Assembly (NCBI GenBank): GCA_905221605.1
Contig: CAJNDS010000653.1
Span: 64,001-98,617, forward strand
Source of the DNA: Symbiodinium natans
Lineage: Eukaryota > Sar > Dinophyceae > Suessiales > Symbiodiniaceae
DNA: 34,617 bases
Reading direction: 5' to 3'
In this document: piece after piece, positions 28,401-34,617 of the stretch
How positions within the stretch are numbered: the first letter of the stretch is position 1
Layout: every line of letters begins with the position of its first letter
Made by a program: the position numbers and the translations under genes
The notes under the pieces: generated by a model
Told to the model about the DNA's origin: nothing
The model's database searches: none
What the model saw: only the letters and a program-made list of their open reading frames with translations

Positions 28401-29705
28401 GTGGTTGTGGATCCTGTGTGTATGAGGCATGCGGCGCCAGAAAGCTGGGGCAGGCCTGGTTCTCCAGGAGATTGGGAAACGCCAATTGGCCCCGTTGTAG
28501 GAAGCTTGCGCGCGTTGCAGACAGAAGTAGAGGTCGAAACAGAGAGCTGCGACAGAGAGCGCGGGCTGGATGGGTCCAAGTCTCTTTCAGGAGCTTGCGG
28601 CGACGCACTTTGCGAGCCTCGCCGATATGATCAGCATGATGCCCGAGCCTACACTCACGGAGGAGGTGGGAGCAGCAGAGCTCATGCCGCTGTCGTCGTG
28701 CTCGTAGCCATACTTTGTGCTGGCTGTTGCGTTCTGTCTCACGTTTCTGTCCTGCTAGGTGTTGATCGATACGTTCCATGCGGTGGGTTGCCCCAACCCG
28801 GCTCCCGACACCAGAAGCTGGAAAGCCACGGCGGACGTCGTAAGGGACAGCTCCAGTGTGATCATGGACATGTTCGCTCTGTGCGAGAAGCTACGCTGGC
28901 TGCATCAGAAGCCAACTTATGAGTCCTTTTTTTCTTGTTAGTTGTTGGGCTTTGACTGCTGGGATTAGTCAGCTCTCTACGTGGCGCATTGCAAGGAATG
29001 CGAAGGGGGAGGCCACCCAAGCGGAAGCCGAGCAGTGTTGCGCCGTCGCCCCGTGCAGACCAAAGCCCAACTGCAAGCGGTTGAGCAAGTTCTATGACAG
29101 CAACGCGGATGCCAAGCGGCTGCTGTTGGAGAAGCACGGTAGGATCCTGGCGAGCTACAAGTCGGTCTTCGTGGCCAGCAAGTACCAATACCTTGCCGAC
29201 AGGCTCTCCAAGTTGGTGTGTGAACTTTCCGCCGACGAAACTACTGCAACCTGCAAAGATAACGTGGAGATCGGGTACGAGATCGCCAAATTTCCCGTCG
29301 AGAGCGCTTTGAAATCCGTTCGTGACACTGCATGGACGCGGTCAATTGACGGAATCAAGCTGGATATGGCGAACTCGTTCCAATCAGTCCGCGTGGTGCG
29401 CAAGCGGCTCACCCAACAAGTGCCTCGGCTTTGATTGTGCCCCAATCCGTGACAGGTGTCAGACAGTCTCTGAGCCTCGTTTAGGTCATGAAGCAATTTC
29501 GGCGTGGCGACAGCCTCCTCTCTGGGAAGGTGGCCGCGCACTTGGTAGTGCAGTGCTGTGTAGGCAGATGCTCGTTACAACGCACGTGCAACAACGCACA
29601 CTTATTGTAGCATGTTGCAGTTGCAGCTGGCGCCTTTGAGAAGTCAGGTCTTGGCAGATGAAACCATCACCTTCACCACGGATGGCTGGACCCGCGGCCA
29701 CAATC
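28401..29705 (+). CDS. Spliced gene encoding an unrecognised helical protein, five phase-consistent exons
   Basis: Exons: 28,401-28,532, 28,591-28,665, 28,759-28,910, 28,996-29,419 and 29,648-29,705. Introns: 58 nt (GT-AG), 93 nt (GT-AG), 85 nt (GC-AG, CAGAA|GCC...CAAG|G), 228 nt (GT-AG), then a GTGAGT donor. All phases match, which is the main evidence. Landmarks are ATHFASLADMISMMPEP, TFHAVGCPNP, IMDMFALCEKLRWLHQ, CCAVAPCRPKPNCKRLSKFY, ILASYKSVFVASKYQYLADR and DETITFTTDGW. The product is mostly helical with a cysteine cluster (CCAVAPCxxxxxC). Neither true start nor end was found; the first exon could begin as late as 28,498. No family is recognised. It lies between PAN-like exons, on the same strand, and could be part of the same long gene. 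Confidence 0.6.
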
Positions 29706-30293
29706 GTGAGTGTCATATGTGCCATCATGGTTCGCTACCATTCCAGACCGTACCTTACCAAGACTTGCCAAGGAGCCACAAGTCGGTCGTTGCAAAGAAG
29801 TCCCTCAAGGTGACGGGCACACAATCAGGCCAGGATGGCTGTCTGCTTTTCTTGGTCCCCAGTGCGGAGGGGTGCGATATCCTACGAAAAGTAGTATTTG
29901 TTTCCGATGAATACAGAGGGCAGGGTGCTTGTCCTGGGAAAAACACCAAGACAGCGAGAAAACACGAAGAATTTTGAACGAAATCAATACGAAATCCTAC
30001 GCAGAGTAGTATGAATCGTATGAAAGTACAGAGGGAAGGGTGCTTTGTTTTTTTCTCTCCGAGGAAAAACCAAGAAAATGAACCAAGAGAACACGAAGAA
30101 CTCGAACAAGATCATACGAAATCCTACGAACCGTCCGAAAACACAGAGAGAATGGTGGTTTTCCGCGGAAGCTCAAGAAACCCTTAAAAGAGGAAGCAAA
30201 ACAAAAAGAAATTGAAGGAAACAAAAACTCCACCCATTTGCAGCTGCCCATTCGGTGCTTGGCTGCTGCTGATTCGACCTTCGAAGCTGGCAG
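29706..30293. repeat. Diverged tandem repeat in a probable intron (units at 29,879, 29,994, 30,121)
   Basis: Three units begin ATCCTACG. They share (T)ACAGAGGGaAGGGTGCTT, GGAAAAAC...CCAAGA, AACACGAAGAA and ACGAA, with spacings of 115 and 127 bp; the third is truncated near 30,180. The stretch 29,706-29,878 may hold a small exon (SHKSVVAKKSLK) but its borders are unclear. Confidence 0.6.
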
Positions 30294-31479
30294 GCTCCTT
30301 TTGTTTCGAGAGCGAGGACGCGAAGAAGTTCTTCAGCGAGGGCGTGGGATGGGGTGGGGAGGATTATGCCGGGAAGCTCTTTGAGGTCGTCACCTCCACC
30401 GGCGCCTCGGCAACCTGCTGGAAGCAGCACCTAGCTCTGTGTGTGTGTGTGTGTAATCCGAAGGGACGCCCATGATCTGGGTCAGTAGAAGGTCGACTGT
30501 GCATCTCAACGCGAGTGAATTGTTTTGGTCCAAGCCAGGACGGCAAGGCGTTGTGGAGATGGAGGCCGGCGGCGAATGCGGCGCCTGGAAGGAGATTGGC
30601 AAACATGACTATAACACGCCAGGCACTCAGAGCTTCCTGAGAGCCTCCTAAGCGCCAGTCCAAGCCCCGCAGATGTTGCCGAGGCTCTGGCTTGACAATG
30701 TGCCCAGCCAAGAGTGGAGCGTGGGTGACCATGTCTACTTCCCAGAGGACCGCGCGGCAGATGCCAGCTCTGCTCGGGTTTTCAGGTGAAAAGCAAGTCG
30801 GAGCCGGGTCAGAAACCGCTCTTGGGGCAGGACCTCTACCATGTCAGCGCTCGGAGTGGCAGCACCACGGACCGAGCATGCCTTGCTCCTGCTTCTAGAA
30901 TGCTCAACGTTCGAATGGCCGCCGAACAATCTTGGTTCAACCGTCATGCAAGCCCCCCCCAGAAGAAAGCAGGAGCCTTTGACGCGAAGCTTCTACAGTC
31001 ACTTTGGAGCACATAAGGGGAATTGGCATCTTAAGCAGTCTCTGGACTTTCGTTTGCGCCAGGTCCGATCAGTGGCAAGGGCCGCATCTCCTTCCTCACG
31101 CGGAAGACGAAGGAGATGCCAGCAACGACCTCCGCCAAGGTCAACGGGAAGGTTGTGCAAGCCACCGTGGTGCTGGAGAACGTGGAAGACGAGGATGAAT
31201 TTCCAGTGTCGCTGGTCTTCGACGCCCAATCCGGCAACCAGGAGGTGGGAGATTGAGATTCAGCAAATCCGTTTTGAGGAGCCCTACGAAGAACCGATTG
31301 TTTAGAAGCCGGAGCTGAGAACTGAGAATTCAGGGAAAGACCCTGATCAGGTAGTCTTTGAGAACGCGAACTTCCGATCCTTCTACTTCGAAGTTGGGAA
31401 GCCCGACTCCTCAGAGCAGCAGCTGCCTCTCGAGGCGCGTCCAATTTTGGTCCGGCTCCCTGTAGCCCAGTGCGCTTGA
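30294..31479 (+). CDS. Spliced gene encoding an unrecognised acidic, beta-rich protein, about six exons
   Basis: Candidate exons: 30,294-30,433 (FESEDAKKFFSEGVGWGGED), 30,548-about 30,632 (EAGGECGAWKEIGKHDYNTP), 30,673-30,720 or 30,747 (WLDNVPSQEWS, possibly on to VGDHVYFPE), 30,786-30,846 (KSKSEPGQKPLLGQDLYHV), 31,063-31,244 (GRISFLTRKTKEMPATTS, then VVLENVEDEDEFPVSLVFDA) and 31,306-31,479 (FENANFRSFYFEVGKP). Intron 30,847-31,062 is GC-AG and joins phase 1 exactly. Intron 31,245-31,305 (GT-AG, 61 nt) removes an apparent frameshift and a TAG. The donor of the third exon is ambiguous (GT at 30,721 or GA at 30,748). The first joins are not resolved. I recognise no family. Confidence 0.5.
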
Positions 31480-32079
31480 ACTTTTGCGACTTTGCTACTC
31501 GGATTCGGTTTTTGATGATTTGCTGGATGGGTGGTAGACGTTGGTAGGCTTGGCGCTGCCCGTCGCTGGAGTTGTCTTTAACATGTGGGCGGGTGGGATG
31601 GTGGGGGGTTGGCAGAGAATTGTGACAAATTTTTCCTGGGACCCAAGTGCCACTTGGAGCAGTTCACCCGCCGTGTCTGCATCTCAGCCCTTTGGATATT
31701 GACGCTGGGGTGCACGGATTGGATCATCCATGTGATTGAATGAGACGGAGCTTCTTTTTTTCCCCGGTGGCGGGACAGCATCTGCTGCGATGGGCGCTTT
31801 TGATCGCTTTTGCAACACCGCCGTGGCCGCTAGCACGTGCAAGGCGAAAGTGCAAGCCTTCGGAAGTTTGAGCCCGGGAGCTAAACCACAAAATGAGAAG
31901 TTTCCCTGCAAATCTGCGCTAAAGTGCCTAGGAAACCTTGCAACGACAAACGCAACAGAGTCTCTGCTGCAGGCTGCGTGCATGGCGAAGGACCCGGGCT
32001 CGAAATTCATGTGCAGTCAACGGTCTGACGGTAGCCCGCTACAGCCGCAGCGTGGCGTGACCTTCATCTTGAGGAAAAG
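31480..32079. other. Stretch with an unassigned plus-strand open frame
   Basis: A frame from ATG 31,739 to about 32,050 contains FDRFCNTAVAAST and LLQAACMAKDPGSKFMCSQR with six or more cysteines. It could be an exon of a secreted protein preceding the PAN-like exon at 32,080, but the minus strand is open over the same stretch. I did not find joining splice sites. Confidence 0.3.
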
Positions 32080-33793
32080 TCTTGGACACCTACTCATATG
32101 GACGGCCAAAAGCGCACCGTCGGAACCTGGCAAGAGTGCCAGCAAAGGTGCATTCAGGTCCGCGACTCAACCTTGGGGTCTTCAGAGTCACGTGGCATGT
32201 TAGCCACCTCATACCACCTCATGAGACACGGCGCTTCCTGTTGTGTTCTTCATCGGGAGCGGAGGGCGCCTCATATAGCTTTGTTATGCTTTGTTGAGAG
32301 GTTTCCGGTTGCCGTCATTTCAGTTGGTGGGAAGATGGCGGCTGTGGCATTCAGGACCCGACAGCAGTGTTCACATGTTCTCCAGTGGATGTTGAGAAAC
32401 CCTGAGAAACCCTTGAAGCCTGCTGTTGTCGACTTGCGTGAAGATGCCGCCAGGATGAACATGCGACGGAGAAGAGCGGCCAAGCACATGGGGTCATATC
32501 CGGACCACCCACCTGCAGCGCAGGCTATCTGCATCAGAATTGCGTTGCCAAAGGCACGTACCACACCTGCATGAACAGAGGGCTGGAGATTGACTTGAAC
32601 GTCCGGGCCTCAAGGGAGGTGCAGTATAGGTGCAGTAAGGGTGCAGCGTGGGAGAGGCTCTTAATAAGAGTCTCAATAAATCAGTTCTCTCACGTTTTTG
32701 CCGGATGCTTCGAAGGTGCGCGACAACTTCGTGATCAAGTTCTACATGCGGATGCCGAAGCGCGCACACACCGCTGCCAGTTTCGGCTTCTACTACGACG
32801 GCTACCGTTATTTCCGCAATGAAATGGAGTCGCACTTTCTCCTGGATGCCACCCGCGGCCAGTTCTGGCAAGGGTCGATGGCCAGCGGAAAGTATTGGAA
32901 CGTGGGCGTTGCGAAGGGTGGTGAAGTTGGTAGAGGGGCTGAGACGTGGAAGCCGGGCCATTGGCACAAGTGGGAGGTGGCCCTGTCGTACGGCGTGCTG
33001 CTGATCCTCATGGACGGCGAAGTGGTGGCGCAGCAGAAGCTGACGATTCCGGAAATCCACCACTTTCAACTTCGGCCATGGCGCAATACGATGGACGTGG
33101 CCGGGCTCTCCGTCGACTACGCCGTTTCGACCATGAAGGTGAAGGCCATCAGCGACGACACTTGGCGTTGCTTCGGAAGACGTCAACAGCCAGAACCTGT
33201 CCGAATCATGTAGGTCCCACCTTCCTGCTCCTCCTGCTTCTGCTTCTGCTTTTTGCTCGCTTCTGCGCCCGAGGCCTGGCGAGGAAGTGATGCAGGAAAG
33301 TACTTCGTCGTGGACAGGCAGGACATCGCGGTCGAGTTTGAGAGTGGCACAACCTTTCTGGAGACTCGGCGGATGGCACGTCATGGCACGGCGGTACACT
33401 GAATGTACGAATTCTTTGCTTGTCCCGCTTCCGAACTTGGACACGCGAAAGCCAAGGCTATGCAGTGCCGCGGAGGGGCTACCATCTGGCGCGGCCAGGT
33501 GAAGATGTGGAACTCGTTGCAAGACCTCGCTTCTTGGCTGTTGGCCGCTTCTTCATGCTGGGGTTCCTCTGCTTTCTGTTTGTCGGGTCCCTGCTGACAG
33601 AGCTGCTCTGGGCTCGAATGGGCTCAGGGCGACACCGCGAGAAACCCAATGTCTTAAGATATCAGCCAAGGATTGGATGAAGAAGGTCACCATGCCCATC
33701 CACGGCCGCAAGGATCCCTGGGATCAGGTTGAGGTGGGGGACTGGGAAGTCGGTGACTATCTCACCACCGGCATCGTTTGCCCCAAGGATTAG
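32080..33793 (+). CDS. PAN/Apple-like module followed by a concanavalin-A/LamG-like domain, spliced
   Basis: Exons (all joins keep phase): 32,080-32,157 (DGQKRTVGTWQECQQRCIQ), 32,301-32,354 (VSGCRHFSWWEDGGCGIQ), 32,454-32,618 (DEHATEKSGQAHGVISGPPT, then CVAKGTYHTCMNRGLEIDL), 32,716-33,138, 33,301-33,393, 33,466-33,498 and 33,686-33,793 with a TAG stop. Introns are GT-AG except 32,355-32,453, which starts GACC; the borders after 33,138 are best guesses. The PAN-like cysteines match the module at 27.3 kb. The 141-codon exon at 32,716 (FVIKFYMRMP, FGFYYDGYRYF, WKPGHWHKWEVALSYGVLLI, LMDGEVVAQQKL) has the strand pattern of a ConA/LamG-type sandwich, so a carbohydrate-binding surface or secreted protein is likely. 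The product ends VGDWEVGDYLTTGIVCPKD. The true start lies upstream and was not found, so no signal peptide can be assessed. Confidence 0.65.
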
Positions 33794-34396
33794 GGCGACC
33801 AGCGGCCTGTGCAGTTTCTTGCTTGCTGCTTTACCTGTCGCAGACGCCGGATCCGGGCAAAAGCGATCTTAGAGGTTAAGAGTTCCGTTCTATAGAAGTC
33901 TGTACAGTTCTAGACACCTGACCTCTTGCACGCCGTTACGATCAATGATCTGGCACATCTTGGCACTCTGCCCTTTGGTGCAGCTTGAACACGAGAACTC
34001 GCTGCAGTCGTTTGCCCAAAAAAGCGCGCAGGGAACTTCAGCGCTGGCCGAGCCAGGTCAGGGCTCTTCTTGCTCAGAAGGCGTTTGCGTTGCTGGGCAC
34101 ACATTCCCAGGCAAATGTGCAGCGTTTGGAGCTGCACTGTTGGAGTTCTTGGCACTTGGGGGGGTTCGGCTGTGGGGGCTCCTGGAGTGCTTGGGTAGCA
34201 GAGCAGTGTGGACCCTGGGGATTTCACGTCCGAAAGTGGGGGCGTAAGGAGCTTGTTGGGCCCTCTGTGTGCTGAGGAGTGCCAAAGAAGCCAACGAATA
34301 GTGCGCTTTTGCAGGTCACAGCATTTTCTCCAGCAGTTTCAGTTGGAGAGATGGCGCACGGGGAGCAGCGCGTATTGCGAATGTAACGTGGGCGGG
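33794..34396. other. Downstream region, no gene resolved
   Basis: A plus-strand frame around 34,010-34,140 reads KKARRELQRWPSQVRALLAQ, followed by KAFALLGTHSQANVQRLELH, which is helix-like and could be an exon of a next gene. No splice partner or start was found and the minus strand is also open. Confidence 0.3.
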
Positions 34397-34617
34397 GGGA
34401 GGCTTGGGAGTGGGAGAGGGAGAGGGAAGAGGAAAGAGGGAAGAGGGAAGAGGGAAGAGGGAAGAGGGAAGAGGGAAGAGGGAAGAGGGAAGAGGGAAGA
34501 GGGAAGAGGGAAGAGGGAAGAGGGAAGAAGAGGGAAGAGGGAAGAGGGAAGAGGGAAGAGGGAAGAGGGAAGAGGGAAGAGGGAAGAGGGAAGAGGGAAG
34601 AGGGAAGAGGGAAGAGG
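34397..34617 (+). repeat. GAAGAGG heptanucleotide microsatellite, runs off the window
   Basis: After short GGGAGT/GGGAGA runs, about 25 GAAGAGG units follow, with one slipped unit near 34,526. The array continues beyond the window end. Confidence 0.95.

Noticed and set aside
31245-31305. Frameshift and in-frame TAG making the 30-31 kb gene a pseudogene
   Set aside because: A 61-nt GT-AG intron with AG before the donor removes both in one step and keeps phase.

Overview
The window looks like nuclear DNA of a dinoflagellate, probably a Symbiodiniaceae-type alga. The evidence is short spliced exons whose introns start with GT, GC or GA and end in AG, often with the AG|G pattern at both ends; cysteine-rich modules of the 'HFSWW...GGCHLQD' kind; a high load of retroelements, minisatellites and simple repeats; and no bacterial operon or ribosome-binding-site logic. 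All work was by eye, so species, family names and exon borders are provisional.

Region 1 (1-about 7,350, + strand) is a nearly intact non-LTR retrotransposon. ORF1 carries an AP-type endonuclease and a reverse transcriptase. ORF2 overlaps it in the +1 frame and carries a zinc knuckle, RNase H and a C-terminal zinc-finger tail. ORF3 starts 3 nt after the ORF2 stop and has a protein-kinase-like fold with its key residues present.

Region 2 (8,942-20,269) is the main discovery candidate: an 11.3 kb near-palindromic element. Its two arms (4.2 and 4.8 kb) are inverted copies. Each carries an intact, spliced gene for a protein with a J domain, an HUH Rep endonuclease domain and an SF3 helicase domain. 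Each also has, about 150-290 bp upstream, a nested hairpin plus GACTCCGCC iterons that look like a replication origin. The 2.3 kb centre holds a DD35D transposase of the DDE_1/pogo type, broken by two frameshifts. The element sits inside an older minus-strand LINE copy. Removing 8,942-20,269 and one TA restores the LINE reading frame, so the whole palindrome appears to have inserted as a unit with a TA target duplication.

Region 3 (20,272-24,500) holds the other half of the interrupted LINE, a CTCGCT/CCCGCT microsatellite and a few isolated exon-like reading frames that I cannot name.

Region 4 (24,521-33,793, + strand) is a spliced host locus. Exon chains with matching phases give an unrecognised helical protein (24.5-27.0 kb), a PAN/Apple-like module (27.3-27.7 kb), another unrecognised helical protein (28.4-29.7 kb), an unrecognised beta-rich acidic protein (30.3-31.5 kb), and a second PAN-like module followed by a concanavalin-A/LamG-like sandwich (32.1-33.8 kb). 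They may be parts of one long gene or of several tandem genes. The window ends in a GAAGAGG microsatellite.
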